A stretch of 64,000 nt of DNA from Flavobacterium soyae (GCF_021245985.1 NZ_JAJQXA010000006.1:186001-250000); one strand, 5' to 3'. Positions 1 through 8,996 are shown, counted from the first letter of the stretch. Numbers and translations are program-made. Notes: generated by a model from the letters alone, not told the origin.

Positions 1-109
1 ATGAGATAATTGTATCTCCAATGGGCAAAATAAATGAAAATAAATCAATAGAATAAACGAATTAACATATTGTCAAGAAATTATCTAATTGACTAATTAT
101 CAAATTATC

Positions 110-460
110 TTATTTGCCTTGTTCTTCGAGAGCTTCCCAGAATTCGTAAGCTCTTCTTAAATGCGGAATTACGATTGTTCCTCCAACAAGGGTTGCGATT
201 CCCATTGCTTCCATCATTTCTTCTTTAGAAACACCTTCTTTATAGCTCGTTTCTAAATGGTATTTTACACAGTCATCACAACGCAAAACAGCCGATGCAA
301 CTAAACCTAAAAGTTCTTTTGTTTTTACATCAAGAGTTCCCTCTGCATAAGCATTGGTGTCAAGGTTAAAAATTCGCTTTACAATTTTGTTGTTGTCAGC
401 GAGTAATTTTTCGTTCATTTTAGAACGATAGTCGTTAAAATCTTGAATTAAATCAGACAT
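110..460 (-). CDS. Carboxymuconolactone decarboxylase / AhpD-like family protein
   Basis: A 116-residue single-domain protein of the CMD/AhpD family. The central segment LRCDDCVKYHL (about residues 58-68) holds the CxxC pair and downstream His used by AhpD-type alkylhydroperoxidases as the redox centre. The rest is helical and ends in a segment containing RRAYEFWEAL. The family reduces peroxides or, in other branches, decarboxylates gamma-carboxymuconolactone; the CxxC favours the peroxidase-like branch, but the substrate is not visible. It is cytoplasmic, with no signal peptide. Its start overlaps the end of tatC by 8 nt, so it is the last gene of the kdsD-tatC operon. Family call is firm, specific activity is not. 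Confidence 0.85.
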   Translation of the reverse strand: MSDLIQDFNDYRSKMNEKLLADNNKIVKRIFNLDTNAYAEGTLDVKTKELLGLVASAVLRCDDCVKYHLETSYKEGVSKEEMMEAMGIATLVGGTIVIPHLRRAYEFWEALEEQGK

Positions 461-1268
461 TTTCTTTCAATTTATTTTTATAAACAATCCTTGAAATCAG
501 GATACTTACTTCGTAAATAATTAGCATTGGGATTGCTACAATAGTCTGGCTCACAACATCCGGCGGAGTCACAATTGCAGCAATAATCAGAATAATTATA
601 ACAGCGTATTTCCAATATTTTCTTAAAAAATCAGGCGTTACCAATCCTAATTTAGTTAAGAAATAAATAATAATAGGCAGTTCAAAAAACAAGCCGCTGG
701 CCAGAACACTCGTTTTTACCATTCCCATATAAGACTCTATAGTAAATTGGTTTACAACAACATCACTTATAGAGAAAGTAGCAACGAAATTTACCGACAT
801 TGGTATTACTACATAATAACCAAAAATTACCCCTAAAAAGAAAAGCAGTGAAGAAGTGAAGATAAAAATTTTAGCATGTTTTCTTTCTTTCTCATAAAGC
901 GCCGGGCTGATAAATTTCCAAAGTTCCCATAAAATATAAGGGAAGCTTAGTATGAAACCTGCTAAAAGACACATCCAGACAAATATATTTACCTGTCCTT
1001 CCATTTCAGTGTTTTGAATAATGAAATTTAGTTCAGTAATACAAATGCTGTCTGCAAAACCTAATTGATGTGATAAGTCGCAAAACCACACATAAGTAAA
1101 AAAACTAGGTCTGGTTGGACCTAAAATGATTACATCAAATAAGTAATCACTAACAAAATAAGTAACAAATGCCATAATGCATATTGCAATTGTACTTCTA
1201 ACTAATAACCATCTTAATTCTTCAAGATGGTCTAAAAATGACATCTCGCCAAGGTTTTTCTTTGCCAT
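453..1268 (-). CDS. tatC: Twin-arginine translocase subunit TatC
   Basis: Integral inner-membrane core of the Tat system, which exports folded proteins carrying an RR signal peptide. At 271 residues it has the family length. The N-terminal cytoplasmic motif SFLDHLEELR (residues 10-19) and the loop FPYILWELWKFISPALYEKE are TatC hallmarks; six hydrophobic segments are visible. The first periplasmic loop, between the first two membrane segments, is longer than in E. coli TatC, with a Cys- and Phe-rich insert (about residues 50-95); I believe this is common in Bacteroidetes. The start shares one base with the kdsD stop, and the end overlaps the AhpD-like gene, which points to translational coupling. 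No tatA is in the window. Confidence 0.96.
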   Translation of the reverse strand: MAKKNLGEMSFLDHLEELRWLLVRSTIAICIMAFVTYFVSDYLFDVIILGPTRPSFFTYVWFCDLSHQLGFADSICITELNFIIQNTEMEGQVNIFVWMCLLAGFILSFPYILWELWKFISPALYEKERKHAKIFIFTSSLLFFLGVIFGYYVVIPMSVNFVATFSISDVVVNQFTIESYMGMVKTSVLASGLFFELPIIIYFLTKLGLVTPDFLRKYWKYAVIIILIIAAIVTPPDVVSQTIVAIPMLIIYEVSILISRIVYKNKLKENV

Positions 1269-2233
1269 TATACGATTCCTTCTTTTAAAATGTCATGTAA
1301 ATGTAATACTCCTTTGTACTCGCCGTTGTCAGCTACGATAAGCTGTGTAATAGAAAAATCTTCTAAAATATTTAAAGCATCAACTGCCATAGTTTCCGAA
1401 GATACTAATTTAGGATTTTTGGACATAATATCTTTAGCTGTTAAATCTGCAATAGTATCACGGTCGTTTAACATTCTTCTAATGTCACCATCCGTAATAA
1501 TTCCAACAATTTTATTATCTTCAATAACAGCAGTAACGCCAAGTCTTTTTTCAGAAATTTCGAAGATCGCTTTTTTGATAGAAGTATCTGGAGTTACGGC
1601 TGGTTTCAATGAATGCTCGATCATATCTTTTACACGAAGCAAAAGTTTTTTTCCTAAAGCACCACCCGGATGATAAACTGCAAAATCCTCTGGTTTAAAA
1701 TCGCGCATTTCCATTAAGCAAACTGCAAGAGCATCGCCCATAACAAGCTGTGCTGTTGTACTGTTTGTTGGGGCTAAATTTATAGGGCAGGCTTCGGTAT
1801 CAACCGTAGTGTTTAAAACAAAATCAGAGCCTTTTGCCAGGAATGAAGTTACATTTCCGGTAATAGCAATTAAGGTATTCCCAAAGCGTTTTAATAACGG
1901 AACCAAAACTTTAATTTCAGGACTATTACCGCTTTTTGAAATACATATAATGATATCGTCATTTTGTATCATTCCTAAATCACCGTGAATTGCTTCTGCA
2001 GCGTGCAAAAACATTGAAGGTGTTCCTGTAGAGTTAAAAGTAGCCACCATTTTTTGAGCAATTATGGCGCTTTTTCCTATACCCGTAACGATCAATCGGC
2101 CTTTAGTTTCGTAAATACGTTGTGTTGCTTCGAAGAAATTTTCGTCCAGAAAATCAATTAACTTTATAATTGCTTCACTTTCAGAGAGTATAGTTTTTTT
2201 GGCGATTGCCAGTATATTTTCTTTTGAGATCAA
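1268..2233 (-). CDS. kdsD: KpsF/GutQ-type arabinose-5-phosphate isomerase (SIS + 2 CBS)
   Basis: Interconverts ribulose 5-phosphate and arabinose 5-phosphate, the first step toward Kdo for lipopolysaccharide. The SIS sugar-phosphate domain fills roughly residues 1-190, with VTGIGKSA at 49-56, HAAEAIHGDLGM at 77-88 and SKSGNSPEI at 99-107. Two CBS domains follow to the C-terminus. The open frame extends upstream to 2407, but that would run into recQ and add a non-homologous leader. I chose the TTG at 2233 (reading ISKENILAIAKKT), which gives 321 residues, the usual length. A TAAATTTG -7 box on the minus strand at 2288-2295 fits this start. The stop overlaps the tatC start by one base. Function is secure; the start is inferred. 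Confidence 0.9.
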   Translation of the reverse strand: MISKENILAIAKKTILSESEAIIKLIDFLDENFFEATQRIYETKGRLIVTGIGKSAIIAQKMVATFNSTGTPSMFLHAAEAIHGDLGMIQNDDIIICISKSGNSPEIKVLVPLLKRFGNTLIAITGNVTSFLAKGSDFVLNTTVDTEACPINLAPTNSTTAQLVMGDALAVCLMEMRDFKPEDFAVYHPGGALGKKLLLRVKDMIEHSLKPAVTPDTSIKKAIFEISEKRLGVTAVIEDNKIVGIITDGDIRRMLNDRDTIADLTAKDIMSKNPKLVSSETMAVDALNILEDFSITQLIVADNGEYKGVLHLHDILKEGIV

Positions 2234-2287
2234 AACAGAATATTTAAAATTTGTATGTATAAAAGAAAGTTGTATCTTTATGTGTTG

Positions 2288-2295
2288 CAAATTTA
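2288..2295 (-). promoter_or_regulatory. -7 box for the kdsD-tatC operon
   Basis: Minus-strand TAAATTTG matches the Bacteroidetes -7 consensus TAnnTTTG, about 55 nt upstream of the chosen kdsD start and inside the divergent gap with recQ. No good -33 TTTG stands at the usual distance, so this is a candidate only. Confidence 0.4.
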
Positions 2296-2321
2296 TACAA
2301 AAATATCCATTTAAATAAAGA

Positions 2322-4517
2322 ATGAATTCAAACGAAATTGAAATACACAAGGAATTAAAGAAGTATTTCGGCTTTAGCCAATTTAAAGGCTTGCAGGAGC
2401 AAGTCATTACGAGTATTTTAGGTAAAACGAATACTTTCGTAATTATGCCTACGGGCGGCGGTAAGTCTCTTTGTTATCAATTACCCGCTTTAATTCAGGA
2501 CGGAACAGCTATTGTTGTTTCTCCTTTAATTGCTTTGATGAAAAATCAGGTAGATGCGATTCGAAGCCTTTCATCAGAAAACGGAATTGCGCATGTGCTA
2601 AATTCCTCTCTTACCAAAACAGAAATTGCACAAGTAAAAAAAGACATTAGTGCTGGTTTAACCAAACTCTTGTATGTTGCTCCCGAATCTTTAACGAAAG
2701 AAGAATATGTAGCCTTTTTACAAAGTGTGCCTATTTCTTTTGTTGCGATTGATGAAGCGCATTGTATTTCAGAATGGGGACATGATTTTAGGCCGGAGTA
2801 CAGAAATTTAAGAAGCATTATTAAACAATTAGGTAAAGTACCTATTATTGGTCTTACTGCTACTGCAACCCCAAAAGTTCAGGAAGATATTCTAAAAAAT
2901 CTTGACATGGCCGATGCCAATACTTTTAAAGCATCATTTAACAGGCCAAATTTATATTACGAAGTACGTACAAAGACAAAAAATATAGAATCGGATATTA
3001 TTCGGTTCATAAAGCAGCATAAAGGCAAATCTGGAATTATTTACTGCTTAAGCCGCAAAAAAGTAGAATCGATTGCCGAAGTTTTACAAGTAAACGGAAT
3101 CAGTGCGGTTCCTTATCACGCAGGTTTAGATGCAAAAACAAGAGCAAAACATCAGGACATGTTTTTGATGGAAGATGTGGATGTTGTTGTGGCAACAATC
3201 GCTTTTGGGATGGGAATCGACAAACCAGACGTTCGTTTTGTAATTCACCATGATATTCCAAAATCATTAGAAAGTTATTATCAGGAAACGGGTCGTGCCG
3301 GGCGTGATGGAGGAGAAGGACATTGTCTGGCTTATTACTCTTATAAAGATGTAGAAAAGCTGGAGAAATTTATGTCTGGAAAACCAGTTGCCGAACAAGA
3401 GATTGGTTTTGCACTTTTGCAGGAAGTTGTGGCTTACGCCGAAACCTCAATGTCGCGTAGAAAGTTTCTATTGCATTATTTTGGAGAAGAATTCGACAGC
3501 GAAACTGGAGAAGGAGCAGATATGGACGATAATGTTCGTAACCCGAAAAATAAAATTGAAGCCAAAGATCAGGTTGTCAAATTACTTGAAATTGTTCGGG
3601 ACACCAAACATATCTACAAATCAAAAGAAATTGTGTTCACTTTAATTGGACGAATTAATGCGGTAATTAAAGCACATAAAACAGATATACAGCCTTATTT
3701 TGGTTCTGGTTCAGACCATGATGAAAAATATTGGATGGCACTATTACGACAAGTTTTAGTAACCGGATATTTATCAAAAGATATCGAAACTTATGGTGTA
3801 ATAAAAATTACGCAAGAAGGTTTAGATTTTATTAAAAAACCGGTTTCATTTATGATGTCTGAAGATCATGAATACAGCGAAGCAGATGACGAAGCAATAG
3901 TGGCATCATCAAAATCTTCTGGCACAGCCGATGAAGTTTTAATGGGAATGCTTCGTGAACTTCGTAAAAAAGTAGCCAAAAAATTAGGTGTTCCTCCATT
4001 TGTTGTTTTCCAGGATCCTTCTCTTGAAGATATGGCTTTAAAATACCCTATAACATTACAAGAGTTATATAATATTCATGGTGTTGGTGAAGGAAAAGCT
4101 AAAAAATACGGTGGTGAATTTGTTACCTTAATTAGCAGATATGTTGAAGATAACGATATCATTCGCCCAGACGATTTAGTTGTAAAATCTACAGGAGTAA
4201 ACTCTGCCAATAAATTATACATCATTCAAAATATCGATAGAAAATTGCCATTAAGCGATATTGCTTCTGCAAAAGGTCTAACGATGGATGCTTTAATCAA
4301 AGAAATGGAGCAAATCGTATATTCTGGAACAAAATTAAATATCAAATACTGGATTGACGATATGCTAGACGATGATCAGCAGGAAGAAATCCACGATTAT
4401 TTCATGGAATCAGAATCAGATAAAATCGAAGACGCTTTAAAAGAATTCGACGGTGATTATGATATTGACGAATTACGATTAATGCGTATAAAGTTTATTA
4501 GCGAGGTGGCGAATTAA
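2322..4517 (+). CDS. recQ: ATP-dependent DNA helicase RecQ
   Basis: A 3'-5' DNA helicase of recombination and repair, 731 residues. The helicase core shows motif I PTGGGKSLCYQ (43-53), motif II DEAHCISEWGHDFRPEY (144-160), motif III GLTATATP (177-184), and motif VI QETGRAGRDG (321-330). The RQC region follows, with SRRKFLLHYFGE (378-389), and an HRDC-like segment lies near residues 570-610 (LQELYNIHGVGEGKAKKYG). The acidic C-terminal extension goes beyond E. coli RecQ. Unusually, the four RQC zinc cysteines are absent: Ser occupies the first position, and GADMDDN (398-404) replaces the usual CGNCDNC-type cluster. It is transcribed away from kdsD and ends at a strong hairpin terminator. Confidence 0.96.
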   Translation: MNSNEIEIHKELKKYFGFSQFKGLQEQVITSILGKTNTFVIMPTGGGKSLCYQLPALIQDGTAIVVSPLIALMKNQVDAIRSLSSENGIAHVLNSSLTKTEIAQVKKDISAGLTKLLYVAPESLTKEEYVAFLQSVPISFVAIDEAHCISEWGHDFRPEYRNLRSIIKQLGKVPIIGLTATATPKVQEDILKNLDMADANTFKASFNRPNLYYEVRTKTKNIESDIIRFIKQHKGKSGIIYCLSRKKVESIAEVLQVNGISAVPYHAGLDAKTRAKHQDMFLMEDVDVVVATIAFGMGIDKPDVRFVIHHDIPKSLESYYQETGRAGRDGGEGHCLAYYSYKDVEKLEKFMSGKPVAEQEIGFALLQEVVAYAETSMSRRKFLLHYFGEEFDSETGEGADMDDNVRNPKNKIEAKDQVVKLLEIVRDTKHIYKSKEIVFTLIGRINAVIKAHKTDIQPYFGSGSDHDEKYWMALLRQVLVTGYLSKDIETYGVIKITQEGLDFIKKPVSFMMSEDHEYSEADDEAIVASSKSSGTADEVLMGMLRELRKKVAKKLGVPPFVVFQDPSLEDMALKYPITLQELYNIHGVGEGKAKKYGGEFVTLISRYVEDNDIIRPDDLVVKSTGVNSANKLYIIQNIDRKLPLSDIASAKGLTMDALIKEMEQIVYSGTKLNIKYWIDDMLDDDQQEEIHDYFMESESDKIEDALKEFDGDYDIDELRLMRIKFISEVAN

Positions 4518-4576
4518 AAAAAAATAAATTCCAATTTTTTAAATTCCAAATTCCAAAAAAAGCAATAGTAAAATAT

Positions 4577-4627
4577 AAATTCCAAATTCCAAGCAGTCGA
4601 AGCAATTGGAATTTGGAATTTTTTTAT
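4577..4627 (+). terminator. Rho-independent terminator after recQ
   Basis: A perfect 16-bp inverted repeat (arms 4577-4592 and 4606-4621, built from the words AAATTCC and GGAATTT) with a 13-nt loop is followed by a T run. The same AAATTCCAAATTCC word also occurs unpaired at about 4541-4556 and near 14557-14573, so this terminator is made of a dispersed intergenic repeat. Confidence 0.75.
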
Positions 4628-4651
4628 CGGAATTTCTTCAAGTTTGGAATT

Positions 4652-4891
4652 TTAACCTTCATAAACTTCCCCACGATGCGGTTTCAAAGCATCTCTTACC
4701 TGAATCATATTTTCATCGGTTACAACCATAAAAGCGGTTGCATGCATATCATTAAGAATTGAAAAACCTGTAATATTCAAAGGTAATTTCTCAATTAGAA
4801 TATATTCTTTCAGGTGAATTTCGTGATGTTCTGCGGTTTTTGCAGAAGCAGGACCACGGAAATCCCAAATCAGTTTTATTTTTCTAGACAT
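4652..4891 (-). CDS. Conserved hypothetical protein, 79 aa
   Basis: A small soluble protein of unknown function. It has no signal peptide or membrane segment. It begins SRKIKLIWDFRGPASAKTAEHH and contains a mixed beta/alpha C-terminus (FMVVTDENMIQVRDALKPHRGEVYEG). The three His residues near position 23-26 could bind metal, but nothing proves it. I recall similar short proteins in other Flavobacteriaceae, which together with sensible codon use makes it a real gene rather than a chance frame. It stands alone between the recQ terminator and a repeat-rich gap. No function is proposed. Confidence 0.7.
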   Translation of the reverse strand: MSRKIKLIWDFRGPASAKTAEHHEIHLKEYILIEKLPLNITGFSILNDMHATAFMVVTDENMIQVRDALKPHRGEVYEG

Positions 4892-5199
4892 TTTTTTAAA
4901 GGTGCAAAGGTTCAGAGAGGTAAAGGTACAAAGTCTATTTTTAATAAAAGGTACTGAGGTTCTGAGATGCTAAGATTCTAAGTTTTTTTAACTGCTTAAA
5001 AGGAATCTTTTTAATCCAAATAATCTGTGGCAAAAAAAATAACGACAATGATTGTAAAGAAGATAATTAAATATAAATCTGTTTAGATCTGTGCAAACCT
5101 GTGGGCAAATTTTACAGCAAACATAAAATCTCATTTCAAAATAGTACTTTTGCATCTTCTTTTCATAGAAAGAAAAGCTAATAGAATAAAAAAGATACA
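4892..5199. other. Intergenic gap with dispersed word repeats and a -7 box
   Basis: No gene is visible. The left part holds degenerate runs of short words (AAAGGTGCAAAGGTTCAGAG; GAGATGCTAAGATTCTAAG; AATCTGTGGCAAAAA). Variants recur near 24000, 50555, 50660, 58600-58680, 59075, 60030 and 63710. A TAnnTTTG box (TACTTTTG, 5145-5152) about 48 nt before the FAD gene is its likely promoter. Confidence 0.6.
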
Positions 5200-6759
5200 A
5201 TGCCAAGAGAACTTTTACTTCAGGTAACGCCGGAAATTGCAGCAAACGAATCGCTGCTTAAAGATTATTTGTCTAAACAAATAAAAGTTTCTCCGCAGGA
5301 AATTCAGCATATAACCATTTTAAAACGTTCGATTGATGCACGCCAGAAAGCGATTAAAATCAATTTGAAAGTTATTATATATTTAAAAGGAGAAGCTTTT
5401 CAGGAAACTAAAATTGAACTTCCTCTATATAAAGATGTTTCTTCTGCACAGGAAGTAATTGTGGTTGGTGCAGGCCCGGCCGGACTTTTTGCTGCTTTGC
5501 AATTAATCGAATTAGGCTTAAAGCCAATTGTAATCGAACGCGGAAAAGATGTTCGCGGACGCCGACGTGATTTAAAAGCAATTAATCGTGAACATATCGT
5601 AAACGAAGATTCTAATTATTGTTTTGGAGAAGGTGGAGCCGGAACTTATTCCGATGGGAAATTATATACGCGTTCTAAAAAACGCGGCGATGTAACTAGA
5701 ATTTTAGAACTTTTAGTAGCTTTTGGCGCTTCAGAAGATATTTTGGTTGAAGCGCATCCACATATCGGAACAAATAAACTTCCGAAAATCATTGAAGATA
5801 TTCGAAATAAAATCATTGAGTTTGGCGGTCAGGTTTTGTTTGATACCAGAGTTACTGATATTTTGGTAAAAAATAATGAAGTTGAAGGAATCGTAACTCA
5901 AAACGGAGATAAGATTCTGGCTAATAAATTGATTTTAGCAACCGGACATTCGGCTCGTGATATTTTTGAATTATTGGATAAAAAGAAAATTTTAATCGAA
6001 GCTAAGCCTTTTGCTTTGGGGGTTCGTGCAGAACATTCTCAGGAATTAATTGATAGTATTCAATACAGTTGTGATTATCGCGGCGAACATTTGCCTCCGG
6101 CACCATATTCAATTGTAAAACAAGTAAACGGACGTGGAATGTACTCGTTCTGTATGTGCCCTGGAGGTGTAATTGCGCCTTGCGCGACAAGTCCGGGTGA
6201 AGTAGTTACAAACGGCTGGTCGCCATCTAAACGTGATCAGGCAACGGCAAATTCTGGAATTGTAATCGAATTGAAATTAGAAGATTTTAAGCCTTTTGCA
6301 AAATTTGGTGCTTTGGCCGGAGTTGAATTCCAAAAAAGTATCGAACAAAAAGCTTGGCATTTGGCAGGACGAACTCAAAAAGTTCCGGCACAACGAATGA
6401 TCGATTTTACCCAAAATAAAGTTTCGGCTGATATTCCAAAAACGTCTTATGTTCCGGGAACAACATCTGTGGAAATGGGGCAGGTTTTCCCAGGATTTTT
6501 ATCGCAGATTTTACGTGAAGGTTTTAAGGAGTTTGGAAAATCAATGCGAGGTTATTTAACTAATGAAGCCATTTTGCACGCACCGGAAAGCCGAACTTCA
6601 TCGCCCGTAAGAATTCCGAGAGATGCTTATACTTTAGAGCATTTGCAGATAAAAGGATTATATCCGTGCGGAGAAGGAGCAGGTTATGCCGGCGGAATTA
6701 TTTCTGCAGCAATCGATGGTGAAAAATGTGCTTTAATGATTGCTGAATCTTTGAAGTAA
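5200..6759 (+). CDS. FAD-dependent dehydrogenase (COG2509-like)
   Basis: A 519-residue NAD(P)/FAD-dependent oxidoreductase. Residues 1-80 form a small N-terminal domain typical of this uncharacterised group. The Rossmann dinucleotide motif GAGPAGLFAALQLIELG follows at 90-106, ending in an acidic VIERG that binds the ribose. FGEGGAGTYSDGKL lies near residues 140-153. The C-terminal YPCGEGAGYAGGIISAAIDG contributes the second FAD contact. I recall this layout from a conserved soluble bacterial family annotated only as a FAD-dependent dehydrogenase; the substrate is unknown. It is a single gene with its own promoter. Cofactor binding is confident, physiological role is not. Confidence 0.88.
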   Translation: MPRELLLQVTPEIAANESLLKDYLSKQIKVSPQEIQHITILKRSIDARQKAIKINLKVIIYLKGEAFQETKIELPLYKDVSSAQEVIVVGAGPAGLFAALQLIELGLKPIVIERGKDVRGRRRDLKAINREHIVNEDSNYCFGEGGAGTYSDGKLYTRSKKRGDVTRILELLVAFGASEDILVEAHPHIGTNKLPKIIEDIRNKIIEFGGQVLFDTRVTDILVKNNEVEGIVTQNGDKILANKLILATGHSARDIFELLDKKKILIEAKPFALGVRAEHSQELIDSIQYSCDYRGEHLPPAPYSIVKQVNGRGMYSFCMCPGGVIAPCATSPGEVVTNGWSPSKRDQATANSGIVIELKLEDFKPFAKFGALAGVEFQKSIEQKAWHLAGRTQKVPAQRMIDFTQNKVSADIPKTSYVPGTTSVEMGQVFPGFLSQILREGFKEFGKSMRGYLTNEAILHAPESRTSSPVRIPRDAYTLEHLQIKGLYPCGEGAGYAGGIISAAIDGEKCALMIAESLK

Positions 6760-6824
6760 CTTGTCGATTGGCTTTCTGATTATTAAAATTTGTAATATAT
6801 TTAGTTTTAATAATTATATACCCA

Positions 6825-7913
6825 ATGAAAAACTTCTTTTCGAATTTGTTTAATAGAAATAATGATCCAAAATCGATTATTTCTTTTGACGTTATAGATC
6901 CAATTTATTCGTATTTATATAATGAGCAGCCCAATCTTGAATTTAAAGTAAAAGGAATTCAGGATAATGTTTTGGTCAATCTGTATTATTTTCCCGGTTC
7001 ACTCGATCATGAAGAAGGAAGGGCAGAGATTAAAAAAGCGGGTTTTAATAATGCTTATGAGGTTTTAAATGAACTTTATAAAAAAATCGATATTGGAGTT
7101 CTTTTCCAAGAAACAATAGAACAGGGTTTAGAATACGATTTCATACATATTGAATTCTATTCAGAGCCGAGTGCTGAAGTAAAAAAGTATTTGAAACGTG
7201 TTGTCAATAACTTTATAATCTTTTTTTGCTGCACAAATAGTCTGGAAACAAACGATTTCAAAATTTTATATTCAGGCAGTCATTTTTTAGATTATACAAA
7301 AGGTTTATTGGATGCTGAATTACTGGATATAAATAACCCTAAAAATGAAACACAGCAAATTGCAGTTAAGGATTTTAAAATAGTATTGCAGGGAATCTGT
7401 CAGTATTTAAATATCGAAATCCCACAAAGTGTTGAACTTCCTTCATCAGAAAATTTAATAGAAAATGAAGAAGTTACAATAGAAACGTTTGAAGAGTTTG
7501 TCAAATTAGTTTCAAGAGGAAATACTGAAGAAAAAGAACTGAAAATGCAATCTAAAAAGCTTTTCAAAAACTATCAAAAAGAGACTAATGAATATCACAC
7601 AATTATTGAAGGACATTATGATTTGTTCGAAAGCATAAATGCCTGGAACAGCGACTGGAAATTTGATCCCGAAGATGCTGAATATTTCATTTCTGAAATG
7701 ATTGGTGAAGATTTAAATTTCGAATATCCAGAAGAGACTTATAGCCATGATTTATTTCCTTACATTCAATCCGCTTTAGAAAAGCATGGTTTGGAATTGA
7801 TGAGTTATAATACTAATGGTGATAATTATTTATTTTTTATTGCCAATAAAGATGATGTTAGCAGGATTTTAGAATTATCTGAATTGACGAAAATTGAGAT
7901 TGATCAATTGTAA
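6825..7913 (+). CDS. Hypothetical protein, 362 aa (possible DUF6630-like C-terminus)
   Basis: An acidic soluble protein that I do not recognise firmly. It opens with MKNFFSNLFNRNNDPKS, a short basic start seen in many cytoplasmic proteins of this phylum, and shows no cleavable signal peptide. The middle (about 120-215) contains a single Cys-Cys pair within IIFFCC. The C-terminal 110 residues (WNSDWKFDPEDAEYFISEMIG to the end, with the stretch NTNGDNYLFFIANKDDV) resemble DUF6630-type domains, but this is a recollection that a profile search must settle. It stands alone, 65 nt after the FAD dehydrogenase and before a long inverted repeat. No function is proposed. Confidence 0.65.
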   Translation: MKNFFSNLFNRNNDPKSIISFDVIDPIYSYLYNEQPNLEFKVKGIQDNVLVNLYYFPGSLDHEEGRAEIKKAGFNNAYEVLNELYKKIDIGVLFQETIEQGLEYDFIHIEFYSEPSAEVKKYLKRVVNNFIIFFCCTNSLETNDFKILYSGSHFLDYTKGLLDAELLDINNPKNETQQIAVKDFKIVLQGICQYLNIEIPQSVELPSSENLIENEEVTIETFEEFVKLVSRGNTEEKELKMQSKKLFKNYQKETNEYHTIIEGHYDLFESINAWNSDWKFDPEDAEYFISEMIGEDLNFEYPEETYSHDLFPYIQSALEKHGLELMSYNTNGDNYLFFIANKDDVSRILELSELTKIEIDQL

Positions 7914-7914
7914 A

Positions 7915-8019
7915 TTTGTCATCCTGACGAAAGGAAGGATCGCACAAGAACTCCGCACAGAATGTCGCCAATCTTTGTCGAATTACTAGTGCGATCCTTC
8001 CTTTCGTCAGGATGACAAA
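7915..8019. repeat. Perfect 31-bp inverted repeat, TGTCA-hairpin family variant
   Basis: Arms 7915-7945 and 7989-8019 are exact reverse complements separated by 43 nt. Each arm starts with TTTGTCATCCTGACGAAAGG and is itself hairpin-capable, because ATCCT pairs with AGGAT ten bases later. This TGTCA head plus small stem is the same architecture as the repeats at 25.4-26.1 kb. The element sits between convergent genes and could also serve as a bidirectional terminator. Confidence 0.8.
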
Positions 8020-8036
8020 ATTGAGTAAATAGTTCT

Positions 8037-8996
8037 TTACGGAATCAAAATAATTTTTCCGGTACTTTTTCTGCTTTCCAGAAAATCATGTGCCAGTTTT
8101 CCTTCTGATAATTTAAAAGAAGTAGGTTCAGAAAATTTAATTTTTCCTTCAATAATCCAATTGAATAATTGTGTTGCACGTTTAATTCTTTCTTCTTTAG
8201 AATTTAAATAACTCCATAAATCGCCGCCGGTTAGAGTTTTTGAACCATCCATTAACATTCTCGGATCTACAGGTTCAGGATCACCGCCCGCCATTCCGAA
8301 GAAAACAACCTGACCACATTCTTTTGTGACTTCGAAACTTTCTTTTAAAGTACTTCCAATACTGTCATAAACAACATCGACGCCATTTGATGCAATTTTA
8401 AAAACCTGTGATTTCCAATCGTCACTATAAAGAAAAACATGATCTGCACCTTGGTCAAAACCAACTTTTGCTTTTTCGGCAGATGAGGTTAATCCAATAA
8501 CAGTTGCGCCCAGAAGTTTGCTGATTTGTGTTAGAATTTGTCCAACGCCGCCCGCAACAGCGTGAATTAAAACTGTTTCGCCTTTTACTGTTTTATGACT
8601 GTCTGTTGCTAAATAATGTGCTGTTAAACCTTGTAATAAAACAGAAGCAGCGGTTTCGAACGAAATGTTTTCAGGTAAAGGAAGGACGTGATTTATATTT
8701 ACGGCAACCAATTCTGCATTTGCAAAAGGAGCATCGGCAAAAGCTACACGATCGCCAACTTTATATTCAGAATGATTATTGGCATCTACAACAATTCCGG
8801 CGCCTTCGTAACCGGCAATAAAAGGAGGGTTCCCTTTTAAATGATAATTTCCTTTTCGTCTGTAAACGTCTGCAAAATTTAATCCGATGGCTTTCATCTC
8901 GATTAAAATTTCATCGTTTTTTAATTGAGGATTTGGAATTTCGATATATTCTAAAACATTTGAATCTCCGAAAGTAGAGAAGGTAAGTGCTTTCAT
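8037..8996 (-). CDS. Quinone oxidoreductase-like, zinc-independent MDR family
   Basis: A 319-residue medium-chain dehydrogenase/reductase of the quinone oxidoreductase branch. The GroES-like N-terminal half carries GLNFADVYRRKGNYHLKGNPP and GYEGAGIVV. The Rossmann half has LLQGLTAHYLATDS and the NADPH motif HAVAGGVGQILTQISKLLGA near residues 145-165. The Zn-ligand cysteines of alcohol dehydrogenases are absent. The family transfers hydride from NADPH to quinones or enones, giving one- or two-electron reduction of reactive carbonyls. It is a cytoplasmic, lone gene on the minus strand. The family is clear, the natural substrate is not. Confidence 0.88.
   Translation of the reverse strand: MKALTFSTFGDSNVLEYIEIPNPQLKNDEILIEMKAIGLNFADVYRRKGNYHLKGNPPFIAGYEGAGIVVDANNHSEYKVGDRVAFADAPFANAELVAVNINHVLPLPENISFETAASVLLQGLTAHYLATDSHKTVKGETVLIHAVAGGVGQILTQISKLLGATVIGLTSSAEKAKVGFDQGADHVFLYSDDWKSQVFKIASNGVDVVYDSIGSTLKESFEVTKECGQVVFFGMAGGDPEPVDPRMLMDGSKTLTGGDLWSYLNSKEERIKRATQLFNWIIEGKIKFSEPTSFKLSEGKLAHDFLESRKSTGKIILIP

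Noticed and set aside
1290..1673. 127-residue plus-strand ORF inside kdsD
   Set aside because: It is the antisense shadow of the CBS-domain coding region, with no recognisable motif and no own promoter.
2234..2407. N-terminal extension of the kdsD frame to 2407
   Set aside because: It would overlap divergent recQ by 86 nt and add a Cys/Phe-rich segment unlike the family; the TTG at 2233 gives the normal 321 residues.
8528..8821. 97-residue plus-strand ORF inside the quinone reductase gene
   Set aside because: Antisense shadow; rich in Gln, Arg and Leu as expected from reversed codons.
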